Source: Alteribacillus iranensis
GTDB taxonomy: Bacteria > Bacillota > Bacilli > Bacillales > Marinococcaceae
Assembly: GCF_900113025.1 (NCBI RefSeq)
Contig: NZ_FONT01000004.1
Location: 232,849 to 296,848, forward strand
DNA: 64,000 nt
Direction: 5' to 3'
Below, piece after piece: positions 53,655 to 62,892 of the stretch. A program made the position numbers and the translations under genes. The notes below the pieces were generated by a model. The model did no database searches. It was not told where the DNA came from and was given only the letters and a program-made list of their open reading frames with translations. Within the stretch, counting starts at the first letter, position 1, and every line of letters begins with the position of its first letter.

Positions 53655-54530
53655 TCACACTATTGATCTTGATAAAGAATCATTTATTTGTATCTCACCA
53701 TGGCAAATGTACTCGGCTGCACCTGTTTTCCATATATGATTATTTTCATCCCAACGGATTTCTAAATCCCCTCCTGGAAGATGAACTCTCACGGGTTGGT
53801 GCTTCTTCAATTTTTTATTTAACGCAGCCGCAACAACTGCCGCGCATGCTCCTGTTCCACAAGCCATTGTTATTCCAGAGCCTCTTTCCCATACACGATA
53901 GTGGAGTTCTTCATTGTTTTTAATGTGAACCACTCCTACGTTTACTCGCTCTGGAAACAGCTCCGAGCGCTCAATGATTGGTCCTATTTTTTCTAGAGGC
54001 ACATCGTCCACGTCGTCCACGAAAATGATAGCATGAGGGTTACCCATCGACACACATGTCATCTGGTATTCCTTCCCGCTAATTGAAAAGGTTTCATTAA
54101 TAGTGGTTGAAAATGGCTCCCCCTTCATCGGGATCATTCCTTTGATTAATTTTGGTTCTCCCATATCCACTGTTACGGAGTGTGCTACATTTTTTCGATC
54201 TGAGCGAATGGATACTTTCACTACACCGCCGAGTGTCTCAATGGAAAAGGATTCAGTTTCCGCAAACATGTGGTCGTATAAATATTTCGCTACACATCGC
54301 AGACCGTTGCCGCAATTCTTTCCTTCTGACCCATCTGCGTTAAAAATTCTCATTCGAAAATCCGCTATTTCTGAAGAGCAGATAAGAATCATGCCATCCG
54401 AACCTATTCCAAAATTGACATCTGACACAACCTTGGCAAGGGGTTGGAGGTTTTGCTCCTCCAGTGAATTCTCCAAAAGGTTAAAAATAATATAATTGTT
54501 TCCCAAACCATGCATTTTGGTAAATAACAT
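53655..54530 (-). CDS. dapF: Diaminopimelate epimerase DapF
   Basis: PLP-independent racemase of 291 residues converting LL- to meso-diaminopimelate for peptidoglycan and lysine. Both catalytic cysteines are present: Cys73 in EGKNCGNGLRC and Cys224 in ITMACGTGACA, with the second-half MGNPHAIIFVDDVDDV and WERGSG segments. AAGGAGGAAGAGATGAC precedes the ATG. It is 15 nt after dapL, so substrate made by DapL passes directly to it. The gene may also be co-transcribed with glt genes upstream and glnA downstream. Confidence 0.96.
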   Translation of the reverse strand: MLFTKMHGLGNNYIIFNLLENSLEEQNLQPLAKVVSDVNFGIGSDGMILICSSEIADFRMRIFNADGSEGKNCGNGLRCVAKYLYDHMFAETESFSIETLGGVVKVSIRSDRKNVAHSVTVDMGEPKLIKGMIPMKGEPFSTTINETFSISGKEYQMTCVSMGNPHAIIFVDDVDDVPLEKIGPIIERSELFPERVNVGVVHIKNNEELHYRVWERGSGITMACGTGACAAVVAAALNKKLKKHQPVRVHLPGGDLEIRWDENNHIWKTGAAEYICHGEIQINDSLSRSIV

Positions 54531-54545
54531 GTCATCTCTTCCTCC

Positions 54546-55790
54546 TTAAAATATAAAATCGGCCCTTTGCAGACGTGATTTTATTTCTTCCATTACTTCT
54601 CTTTCTTCTTCTTCACCGTCTGCTTGAAAAGTAACGGAAAATCTTACGTAATGACCTGCATCATCCCAGGGGACACTTGAAATTAAATGTTCACGAATTA
54701 AATACTGACCGAAATCTTCTGCACTCGTAAATGTGGGACCACCTTCGACGCCTTTTGGTATTTGTGTGTAAAGAAAGAATGATCCTTTTGGTTTCTCCGC
54801 TTTAAATCCACATTCGCGCAGAGCGTCAACAAGTAATTCGTGCCGCCGTGAATATTTTTCAGACGTCGCTTCTGTAATTTCAGGGTGTGCTAACGCGTAG
54901 GCTGCTGCTTTTTGGATAGCAATGAATTGACCTGAGTCACTATTATCTTTCACTGTTGCAAAAGCTTTCACAAGTTTTGGATGCCCTGCGATAAATCCAA
55001 TTCTCCAACCTGTCATATTAAAAGACTTTGATAAAGAGTGAAGCTCTACCCCCACTTCTTTTGCACCAGGGACTGATAAAAAGCTGAGCGGCTTCTCGTT
55101 GTCAAACACAAGTGCTGCGTAGGCTGCGTCATGGACAACGATTAAGTTATTTTTCTTTGCAAAGGCTACTACCTTTTCAAAAAACTCTTTTGTCGCTGCT
55201 GCTCCTGTAGGGTTGTTTGGATAGTTTAAATAAAGCAGCTTTGCTTTTTTTAACGTTTCTTCATCTAGTTGATCAAGTTGTGGAAGAAATTGATTTTCCT
55301 CGAGCAGGGGCATCTGTACGATGTTTCCACCGTAATATTTCGTGTAGGTAGCTAACACTGGGTAACTAGGAGATGGCATTAGTGTAATATCTCCTGGATT
55401 GATGAAAGCCGCAGGCAGCATAGTCAATGCGGACTTTGAACCAATCACGTGATTGATTTCTGTTTCTGGATCCAAGCCACTTACCTGAAACACTTCTTCC
55501 ATATACCGTGATGCTGCTTCATTAAAAGCACTAATTCCATTATCAGAGTAAAAACGATTTTCTGGTTTTGCTGCCTCTTTCGATAATGTGTTTACAACGG
55601 TCCTATCCGCCATGGCATCCGGCTCACCAACTCCTAAGTCTATTAAGGCCGTAGTTGGGTTTTCTTGAATCGCTGCTTTTTTTGCTCTTTTTATTTTTTC
55701 GAATTTAAAGATCTCCTCTTTGAGACCAAACGTTGAGCCACCGATACGATCGGCAAAAAGTTGTTGTGTATAATCTGTTAATGTTGTCAT
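54546..55790 (-). CDS. dapL: LL-diaminopimelate aminotransferase (DapL-like)
   Basis: Fold-type I PLP aminotransferase, 414 residues. Visible: LIDLGVGEPDAMADRTVV, GSKSALTMLPAAFINPGD, YPNNPTGAAAT, the HDAAYA Asp-x-x-Tyr pair, and the PLP lysine Lys255 in SLSKSFNMTGWRIGF. This is the DapL signature set; the enzyme converts tetrahydrodipicolinate directly to LL-DAP with glutamate as donor, bypassing succinylated or acetylated intermediates. Its position 15 nt before dapF makes the assignment strong. B. subtilis uses the acetylase route (DapH, PatA, DapL-named deacetylase), so this direct route is notable in a Bacillus-type genome. GGAGGGATACTG precedes the ATG. It lies 26 nt after gltB. Confidence 0.88.
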   Translation of the reverse strand: MTTLTDYTQQLFADRIGGSTFGLKEEIFKFEKIKRAKKAAIQENPTTALIDLGVGEPDAMADRTVVNTLSKEAAKPENRFYSDNGISAFNEAASRYMEEVFQVSGLDPETEINHVIGSKSALTMLPAAFINPGDITLMPSPSYPVLATYTKYYGGNIVQMPLLEENQFLPQLDQLDEETLKKAKLLYLNYPNNPTGAAATKEFFEKVVAFAKKNNLIVVHDAAYAALVFDNEKPLSFLSVPGAKEVGVELHSLSKSFNMTGWRIGFIAGHPKLVKAFATVKDNSDSGQFIAIQKAAAYALAHPEITEATSEKYSRRHELLVDALRECGFKAEKPKGSFFLYTQIPKGVEGGPTFTSAEDFGQYLIREHLISSVPWDDAGHYVRFSVTFQADGEEEEREVMEEIKSRLQRADFIF

Positions 55791-55816
55791 CAGTATCCCT
55801 CCAGTAATCCTAGTTG

Positions 55817-57289
55817 CTAATTGTTCATCATGTAGTCATGACAGGCTTCTGCAGCTTCTTTCCCCTCTTGGATAGCCCATACGATTAAGCTTTGACCACG
55901 ACGGGCATCTCCTGCTGCAAACACTCCATCCTGACTGGTTTGGTACGAGCCCTCTTGAACATCTACGTTTGACCGCTCTGTCACGCGAATGTTCATTTGC
56001 TCTAACAAATGTTGTTCCGGGCCTTCAAACCCGACTGCTAGAAACACAAGTTGAGCTGGCCAAACTTTATCAGAACCAAGGATCGGTTCTCTTTTTTTCT
56101 CACCCTTTTCATTAAATATGGTCTTTACCTCAACACTCCTTACCCCGCTAATATATCCGGTATCATCCCCCAGAAATTCAATGGTAGAAGTGGCATAGGA
56201 ACGTGGGTCACTACCGAATTTCGACTTTGCTTCCTCTTGCCCATAATCGAGCTTGTGTATCACAGGGAATTGCGGCCAAGGGTTTGCTTGCGTTCGATCT
56301 TCAGGGCGTTTCGGGTAAATATCGAATTGAACTAAGCTTTTACATTGATGTCTTAAGGCAGTTGATACACAGTCGGTAGCGGTGTCTCCTCCTCCAATGA
56401 CAATCACGTCTTTCCCTTCTGCAGATATATAGTTTTCATCCCTGAAGTTGGAATCAAGCATGCTCTTTGTATTCGAGTGCAAGTAATCCATTGCAAAATG
56501 AATTCCTTTAAAATGCCGCCCATCGAGTTCTATATTTCTTGCCTTTGTAGCACCTGTACATACAATGACTGCATCAAACTCTGTTTTGAGCTTCTCTACT
56601 GGATACTCTTTGCCGACTTCTACATTTGTTTTGAAATGAATTCCGGCCTCCTTTAAAAGATTTACTCGTCGATCAACCACATGCTGCTCTATCTTCATTT
56701 TCGGAATACCATAAGTTAACAAACCGCCGAGTCGATCGGAACGTTCGAATACTGTAACGGTATGCCCTTGTTTATTTAGTTCCGAAGCACATGCTAGACC
56801 TGCGGGACCAGAACCGATAATAGCAGCTTTTTTTCCTGTTCTCTTCTTTGGTTTTGGCGGAGTCACCCAACCTTCTTCAAATGCTTTATCAATAATGGCC
56901 CATTCAATGTTTTTGATCGTAACTGAACTTTCGTATAATGAAGCGACACACCCTCCTTCACACGGAGCCGGACATGCTCTCCCTGTAAATTCTGGGAAAG
57001 GATTCGTTTTGCTTAGACGCTCATATGCTTCCTTCCACTTTCCCTGGTATACTAGCTCATTCCATTCAGGAATTAGATTATAAACGGGGCAGCCGGTGGC
57101 CATTCCTGCAAGTTCACTGCCGTTTTGACAAAAAGGTACACCGCAGTCCATACAACGTGCTGCCTGTTGTGTTATCTTTTCTTCGGGAGGGAGTACAGAT
57201 ATTTCTCTCCAGTCGTTTAACCGTTCTGATGGGTCTCGGTACGTTGCTGATTGACGATCATATTCCATAAAACCTGTAGCTTTACCCAA
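55817..57289 (-). CDS. gltB: Glutamate synthase small subunit GltB
   Basis: NADPH-oxidising beta subunit of glutamate synthase, 490 residues, named GltB in Bacillus and GltD in E. coli. The N-terminal Fe-S region (ARCMDCGVPFCQNG, then GCPVYN, and ACPAPCEGGC) is followed by FAD-binding (AAIIGSGPAGLACASELNKQG) and NADPH-binding (VIVIGGGDTATDCVSTA) folds. The likely start is the TTG at 57289, giving MGKATGFMEY as in the family and lying 6 nt after AGGTG; a GTG nine bases upstream is less likely. It passes electrons to GltA, 26 nt upstream, and is followed 26 nt later by dapL. Confidence 0.95.
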   Translation of the reverse strand: MGKATGFMEYDRQSATYRDPSERLNDWREISVLPPEEKITQQAARCMDCGVPFCQNGSELAGMATGCPVYNLIPEWNELVYQGKWKEAYERLSKTNPFPEFTGRACPAPCEGGCVASLYESSVTIKNIEWAIIDKAFEEGWVTPPKPKKRTGKKAAIIGSGPAGLACASELNKQGHTVTVFERSDRLGGLLTYGIPKMKIEQHVVDRRVNLLKEAGIHFKTNVEVGKEYPVEKLKTEFDAVIVCTGATKARNIELDGRHFKGIHFAMDYLHSNTKSMLDSNFRDENYISAEGKDVIVIGGGDTATDCVSTALRHQCKSLVQFDIYPKRPEDRTQANPWPQFPVIHKLDYGQEEAKSKFGSDPRSYATSTIEFLGDDTGYISGVRSVEVKTIFNEKGEKKREPILGSDKVWPAQLVFLAVGFEGPEQHLLEQMNIRVTERSNVDVQEGSYQTSQDGVFAAGDARRGQSLIVWAIQEGKEAAEACHDYMMNN

Positions 57290-57315
57290 ACCTTTCACCT
57301 CTCTTCTATTTTTGA

Positions 57316-60300
57316 TCAGCCACTATGTTGTAAGTCTTTTGCTTGATGTTCCGATTCCAGAATCCGTTTGTATTCTCGAGGAATCACTCGTATAAATTGT
57401 TCCACTTTCCTTGGCCATTCCTCTATCAAGTGCTGAGCCAAAGGACTATCTGTATAGCGCAAATGTTCTTTTATAAGTGAGTACACAGCATCACGTTCAT
57501 CTTGATCAGTCAACGTCTCTAAGATAACTAGTTCTTGATTGCACTCCTCTTCAAAATATTTGTTCAGTGGTTTATAGATATAAGCAATACCACCTGACAT
57601 GCCAGCTGCAAAGTTTTTTCCTACTTCTCCTAAAATGACTGCTCGCCCTCCTGTCATGTACTCACAGCCATGGTCACCCGCTCCTTCCACAACAAGATGA
57701 GCTCCGCTGTTACGTACCCCAAACCTCTCACCAGCTTTTCCGCGAATAAATGCTTTACCGCTTGTAGCCCCATAAAAGGCTGCATTTCCGACAATGATAT
57801 TTTCCGAAGCAGGAATGACTGAATGTTGCGGAGGGCGAACGACGATTTTTCCTCCAGACAGTCCTTTACCAACATAATCATTGGCTTCCCCTTCTAACTG
57901 AAGCGTGAGTCCTTTCGGTATAAAAGCTCCAAAACTTTGTCCCGCTGAACCTTGGAAGAAGAACTGAAGCATGTCATTCGGAAGTCCATTAGCTCCAAAT
58001 TGTTTTGATATCTCACTACCTGTCATCGTCCCTACAGAACGGTCTGTGTTTTGTATAGGGAGTATCGCTTGAACAGAACGCTGATTAACCCACGCTTCCC
58101 TGCTAATCGGTAAAAGCTTTTTAAAATCAAGGGTCTCCTCAAGTTCATGGTTTTGTGGTGTCGTTGACGTCCTGTCTCCTTCATGTCGTACCAACATAGG
58201 AGTCATATCCAGCTTTTGTTGTTTCCAGCTTTCCTGGTTCTTGACTTGTATCAAGTCCGTGCGCCCGATGATTTCATCTAGCTTTCTAACACCTAATTCC
58301 GCCATGTATTCACGAATTTCTTCCGCAATAAATGTCATTAAATGGACGATATGATCTGCTGTACCTATCATTTTTTTTCGTAGTTCCGGGTTTTGAGTAG
58401 CTATCCCCACTGGGCACGTATCTAAATGGCAAACTCTCATCATTACACAACCTAGCGAAACGAGAGGCAGAGTGGAAAAGCCATATTCCTCTGCTCCTAA
58501 AAGAGCTGCAATAACTACGTCACGCCCATTCATTAATTTCCCATCCGTTTCAAGTTTCACTTTATTTCGTAAGCCATTCATCATCAATGTCTGGTGAGCT
58601 TCTGCCAGCCCTAATTCCCAAGGCATTCCGGCATGTTTAATACTTGTTTTTGACGCGGCTCCTGTTCCTCCATCATAGCCACTGATTAAAATGACATCTG
58701 CCTTCGCTTTTGCTACACCAGCAGCAATCGTTCCTACACCAGCACCAGCTACAAGCTTTACGTTAATAGCTGCACTCGGGTTGGCGTTTTTTAAGTCATA
58801 TATGAGTTGTTCTAAGTCTTCGATAGAATAAATATCATGGTGCGGCGGTGGAGAAATAAGCTCTATTCCAGGAGTAGAACCCCTCGTTTTCGCAACAGAC
58901 GGGGAAACCTTGTGTCCTGCCAGCTGTCCGCCTTCCCCCGGTTTTGCCCCTTGCGCCATTTTAATTTGAATCTCATCACTATTGACGAGATAGTGACTGG
59001 TCACTCCGAACCTTCCAGAAGCGGCTTGCTTTATTCGACTTAATTTTGAATCACCATTAGGAAGAATTTTAAATCGTTCAGGATCTTCTCCTCCTTCACC
59101 TGAATTACTTTTCCCGCCGATACGATTCATGGCTATTGCTAAAGCTTCATGGGCTTCTTTACTAATAGAACCGTAAGACATAGCACCCGTTTTAAAACGT
59201 TTAAATATAGATTCTACCGATTCCACTTCTTCTAATGGAATTTTTTGTTTATCACTTTTTATTTGAAACATCCCTCTTAAAGTAGTCTGATTCTCCGTGT
59301 CCTTACTGATCATGCTGCTGTACTTTTTATAGAGCTCATAATTTCCAGTCCGGCACGCCTGTTGAAGAGAGTGGATCGTTTCCGGACGGTACAAATGCAC
59401 CTCTCCATTTCGTCGCCATTGGAGGTCAGAGCCTTCATCTAGTAATGACTCCGAGTTTACCCAAGCTTTGTTGTGCCGTTTTGTTACTTCTTCGGCAATA
59501 TCTTCGATGTGAAGACCACCAATTTGAGAGGCCGTTCGCGGGAAGTACCTCTCTATCACCTCATTACTTAACCCGACAGCTTCGAAAATTTGTGCTCCAA
59601 TATAACTTTGTACAGTGGAAATCCCCATTTTTGACATTATTTTTAAGATACCTTTTGTTACAGCTTTTCTATAATTCTCTGCTAAATCTTTCTCTTCATG
59701 GCTCTCTTCTAGGTCATGAAATGAATGATAAATCAGGTAGGGGTAGATCGCATTGGCCCCATATCCGAGTAGCGCTGCGTAATGATGAACTTCTCTCGGT
59801 TCCCCTGATTCCAATACAATACCTACTCTGCTGCGAAGGCCCGCCCGGATCAGATAATGATGGACAGCCGAAACTGCTAATAATGAAGGAATAGCCATCT
59901 TTTCTTGATTTAAGCCTCGATCACTTAAAATAAGAAGGTTACTTCCTTCTTCTACCGCCTTTTGTGCTTTCTCCAATACTTCTTCGAGAGCTGTTTGCAT
60001 GCCTCCAGGCTGATGCTGAGCCGAAAACAAGAGAGATAGGTTAGAGGTCTTCCACCCCATACTCTGTAAATTTTTTATCTTTTTCATCTCTTCCCTTGTT
60101 AACAAAGGAGACTTAAGTCTTATTTTTTTGTAATCTTCAGTATTTGGTCGCAGGAGATTGCCTTCCGGTCCAAGTAATACTTCCATGGAAGTCACATAGG
60201 CTTCGCGTATCGCATCAATTGGCGGATTTGTCACTTGGGCAAATCGCTGTTTGAAATAATTAAACAACAGCTGAGGTTGGTCAGACAAAACAGCTAGTGG

Positions 60301-61803
60301 TGCATCGTATCCCATGGAACCAATTGGATCTTGCCCATCTAGTGCCATCGGCTTAATCAATTTGTTCCACTCTTCGTAGGTATAACCAAATGCCTTTTGT
60401 ACTGTTAATAGCTCTTTTCGGTTTACCTCTTTATCCTTAGTGTCTCTACTGATAATATCTTCGATAGGCGTTATTATCTTCTTTAACCATTCTTTATAAG
60501 GTTGATGATGAATGTATTGTTGTTTAAGCTCTTCATTTAGAAGGAGCTTCTCTTGCTCGAAGTCAACAAGTAACATTTCTCCTGGTTTTAAACGGCCTTT
60601 TTGGATAATTTTTTCTTCCGGGATATCGACAACGCCTACCTCAGATGACAGGTACATAAAGTCATCTTCCGTGATGACAAAACGTGCTGGTCTTAATCCA
60701 TTCCTGTCCGGACATGCCCCCATTTGTTTCCCGTTTGTAAAACCTAATGCCGCTGGTCCATCCCACGGCTCCATGAGACTGCTGTGGTATTCATAAAACG
60801 CTCTTTTCTCCTTTGAGAGTAGCTTGTTGTTCTGCCAAGGCTCGGGCACCATCAGCATCATAGCGTGCGGAAGAGACCACCCTGCTTGAACTAAATATTC
60901 TAGCGCATTATCGAACATAGCAGAGTCACTGCCCTCTAGATCAATAACTGGATGAAGTGCCTCGTTGTCTTCTAGAAAATTTGATTGAAAAGTTGATTCC
61001 CGAGCGAGCATCCAATTTACATTTCCGGTAATCGTATTGATTTCTCCATTGTGCATTAAGAAACGGTTCGGCTGAGCTCTTCTCCAACTTGGAAAGGTAT
61101 TCGTACTGAACCGATTATGAACCATTGCCATCGCTGACTGGTAATCACCGTTGTTTAGATCATCGTAATAACTACTTAACTGTTTTGGTAACAACAACCC
61201 TTTGTATACAATCGTTCTTGAAGAAAAACTGGCAATATAGCACTCCTCGCCATCAATATCTGCTTCCTTTAATCTTTTTTCTATTTTACGGCGCAGGAGA
61301 TATAGAGCTCTTTCGAATCGATTATTCTCCTTTTTTTCATCTCGAGTAGTAACAAATAGCTGTCGTACAACAGGTTGTGATTTTTTTGCTGTTTCTTCCA
61401 ATTCTTTATCGTTTATAGGAACAAGTCTCCAGCCAAATAATCCTAAATTTTCTTCTGTAATCACTTGTTCAATGATTTTGATGCATTCCCATTCTTTCTC
61501 TTCATTTTGAGGTAAAAAGAACATTCCTACCCCATAGGAACCAAGGGACGGGAGTTGCTTCCCCTTATTTTTCCAAAAGCTTACGAGTAGTTCATGAGGC
61601 AAGCCTGTTAGTATTCCCGAGCCATCTCCTAATTTCTCGGAACCATCACGGCCGCCGCGATGATTTAATCTTTCAAGAGCTGTAAGAGCTTGCCGAACAA
61701 TCGTATGGGATTTCTCCCCTTTTATATGAGCGAGCATTGCAATTCCACAAGCGTCATGTTCCCATTGAGGATCATATAAACCTTGCTTTTTCATGTGAGG
61801 CAT
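57316..61803 (-). CDS. gltA: Glutamate synthase large subunit GltA
   Basis: 1495-residue alpha subunit of NADPH-GOGAT, making two glutamates from glutamine and 2-oxoglutarate. Class II amidotransferase domain with the nucleophilic Cys in HDACGIAML (about residue 19, exposed after removal of the leader), central domain, FMN-binding synthase domain (about 800-1200) with VKLVAGAGVGTIAAGVAKA and the [3Fe-4S] motif CHLDTCPVGIATQ, and the C-terminal GXGXG beta-helix (about 1250-1490, GNAAFYGATSGKAFIRGKAGERF). AAGGAGGATAACA precedes the ATG. It opens the long nitrogen/DAP gene run. No gltC regulator gene is beside it; an AraC gene lies upstream, separated by a terminator. Confidence 0.97.
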   Translation of the reverse strand: MPHMKKQGLYDPQWEHDACGIAMLAHIKGEKSHTIVRQALTALERLNHRGGRDGSEKLGDGSGILTGLPHELLVSFWKNKGKQLPSLGSYGVGMFFLPQNEEKEWECIKIIEQVITEENLGLFGWRLVPINDKELEETAKKSQPVVRQLFVTTRDEKKENNRFERALYLLRRKIEKRLKEADIDGEECYIASFSSRTIVYKGLLLPKQLSSYYDDLNNGDYQSAMAMVHNRFSTNTFPSWRRAQPNRFLMHNGEINTITGNVNWMLARESTFQSNFLEDNEALHPVIDLEGSDSAMFDNALEYLVQAGWSLPHAMMLMVPEPWQNNKLLSKEKRAFYEYHSSLMEPWDGPAALGFTNGKQMGACPDRNGLRPARFVITEDDFMYLSSEVGVVDIPEEKIIQKGRLKPGEMLLVDFEQEKLLLNEELKQQYIHHQPYKEWLKKIITPIEDIISRDTKDKEVNRKELLTVQKAFGYTYEEWNKLIKPMALDGQDPIGSMGYDAPLAVLSDQPQLLFNYFKQRFAQVTNPPIDAIREAYVTSMEVLLGPEGNLLRPNTEDYKKIRLKSPLLTREEMKKIKNLQSMGWKTSNLSLLFSAQHQPGGMQTALEEVLEKAQKAVEEGSNLLILSDRGLNQEKMAIPSLLAVSAVHHYLIRAGLRSRVGIVLESGEPREVHHYAALLGYGANAIYPYLIYHSFHDLEESHEEKDLAENYRKAVTKGILKIMSKMGISTVQSYIGAQIFEAVGLSNEVIERYFPRTASQIGGLHIEDIAEEVTKRHNKAWVNSESLLDEGSDLQWRRNGEVHLYRPETIHSLQQACRTGNYELYKKYSSMISKDTENQTTLRGMFQIKSDKQKIPLEEVESVESIFKRFKTGAMSYGSISKEAHEALAIAMNRIGGKSNSGEGGEDPERFKILPNGDSKLSRIKQAASGRFGVTSHYLVNSDEIQIKMAQGAKPGEGGQLAGHKVSPSVAKTRGSTPGIELISPPPHHDIYSIEDLEQLIYDLKNANPSAAINVKLVAGAGVGTIAAGVAKAKADVILISGYDGGTGAASKTSIKHAGMPWELGLAEAHQTLMMNGLRNKVKLETDGKLMNGRDVVIAALLGAEEYGFSTLPLVSLGCVMMRVCHLDTCPVGIATQNPELRKKMIGTADHIVHLMTFIAEEIREYMAELGVRKLDEIIGRTDLIQVKNQESWKQQKLDMTPMLVRHEGDRTSTTPQNHELEETLDFKKLLPISREAWVNQRSVQAILPIQNTDRSVGTMTGSEISKQFGANGLPNDMLQFFFQGSAGQSFGAFIPKGLTLQLEGEANDYVGKGLSGGKIVVRPPQHSVIPASENIIVGNAAFYGATSGKAFIRGKAGERFGVRNSGAHLVVEGAGDHGCEYMTGGRAVILGEVGKNFAAGMSGGIAYIYKPLNKYFEEECNQELVILETLTDQDERDAVYSLIKEHLRYTDSPLAQHLIEEWPRKVEQFIRVIPREYKRILESEHQAKDLQHSG

Positions 61804-61933
61804 TGTTATCCTCCTTTGTTCTTTGCTTCGTTTTTGATGTTAATTAAATAATAGCACCTGCGAAAAAAAAAATATTTAAACAATTTGCTATAATGTTTGC
61901 ACTTTTTTACACTTATGTTTTCTATAAGCAAAC

Positions 61934-61967
61934 AAAAAACCGCCAAGACCATTGAGGCTAGGCGGTT
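61934..61967 (-). terminator. Terminator after the AraC-family gene
   Basis: On the minus strand AACCGCC pairs with GGCGGTT, followed by TTTTTTG. It separates the AraC gene from gltA. Confidence 0.87.
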
Positions 61968-62052
61968 ATAAGGAAAGCGTTCTTGCAAACTCAAAAAAAC
62001 ACTTGCATCGTTTTACATTTTTGGTTTTGAAAAGGCTTCCATGACTAACTGA

Positions 62053-62841
62053 TCACCTAATTTCAGAAGGCGCTTTTCCAGTGTAATTTTTAAATTGACG
62101 GCTAAAGAAATGAAGATTACTATACCCGAGGGCACGGGCCACTTCTGTCACCGTCATCCCTGTATAGTGGAGAAGATGTTCCGCTCTTTTTATGCGGACT
62201 TCTACAATATAAGAGCGGACAGTCTGCCCAATAATCTCTTTAAACTTTCGTGAAAAGTAACGGGGTGAAAAATTAGCGCGAGCGGCTAAGCTCTCTACCG
62301 AGTGGTCTTCTCCGGGATGCTGTTGGACATAATTTGCAATTTCTTGAATGGCTGCCAAAAGTGTGTTTTTTGTTTGGTCGACGTGTTCTTCTTCTTGTTG
62401 TTCCTCTCTCAAAAGCTGAATCATTAACTGTTTCAGGATAAGCTTCCCTTCTGTTTCAGAACCAAATGTCTTTATTAGAAAGAGACGTACATAACGAGTT
62501 AAAAGAGATTCAAAGGTAATAGTGTCTTGTAGAACGCGATAGGGCCCCGGGATCATCCGGGGCACTTTCTCTATATCAAAGTGGATGTAAGTTAGTATGA
62601 GCGGATTTTGAGGATTATGAGTAGCAGTTGTCCAATCTCCTGGACGAAACAGAAAGCAACTTCCCCTTTTCAGATTATAATTTTGGTCGTTTAATATTAA
62701 ATTCCCTTCCCCATTCCAAACATAAAACAAATCATAGTTAGGAATAGGCTTATCTCTACGTTTCCATTGCCAATTTGGTTCACAATTAATCGTCGCAAAT
62801 GATGGTTTTAAGATAAATTGTTCGGGATTTAGATCCAGCAT
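62053..62841 (-). CDS. AraC-family transcriptional regulator
   Basis: A 262-residue regulator with an N-terminal cupin-like ligand domain (FYVWNGEGNLILNDQNYNLKRG, RPGDWTTATH) and a C-terminal double helix-turn-helix (about 165-260: SLAARANFSPRYFSRKFKEIIG, then VTEVARALGYSNLHFFSRQFKNYTG). The ATG at 62841 is chosen behind AGGAGAGAGGGGAG; a 12-codon extension passes through that site. Members with this cupin type often respond to sugars. It lies 51 nt after carA on the same strand, so the two could be co-transcribed, and is separated from gltA by a terminator. The effector and target are unknown. Confidence 0.88.
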   Translation of the reverse strand: MLDLNPEQFILKPSFATINCEPNWQWKRRDKPIPNYDLFYVWNGEGNLILNDQNYNLKRGSCFLFRPGDWTTATHNPQNPLILTYIHFDIEKVPRMIPGPYRVLQDTITFESLLTRYVRLFLIKTFGSETEGKLILKQLMIQLLREEQQEEEHVDQTKNTLLAAIQEIANYVQQHPGEDHSVESLAARANFSPRYFSRKFKEIIGQTVRSYIVEVRIKRAEHLLHYTGMTVTEVARALGYSNLHFFSRQFKNYTGKAPSEIR

Positions 62842-62892
62842 ACCGCTCCCCTCTCTCCTACATGGCGTTGGCAACAAACCAATGTATCGGTA

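Noticed and set aside
61804-61933. TnrA/GltC-type operator upstream of gltA
   Set aside because: A TGTTTGCACTTTTTTACA-like stretch is suggestive but has the wrong spacing and lacks the required A, so it was not called.
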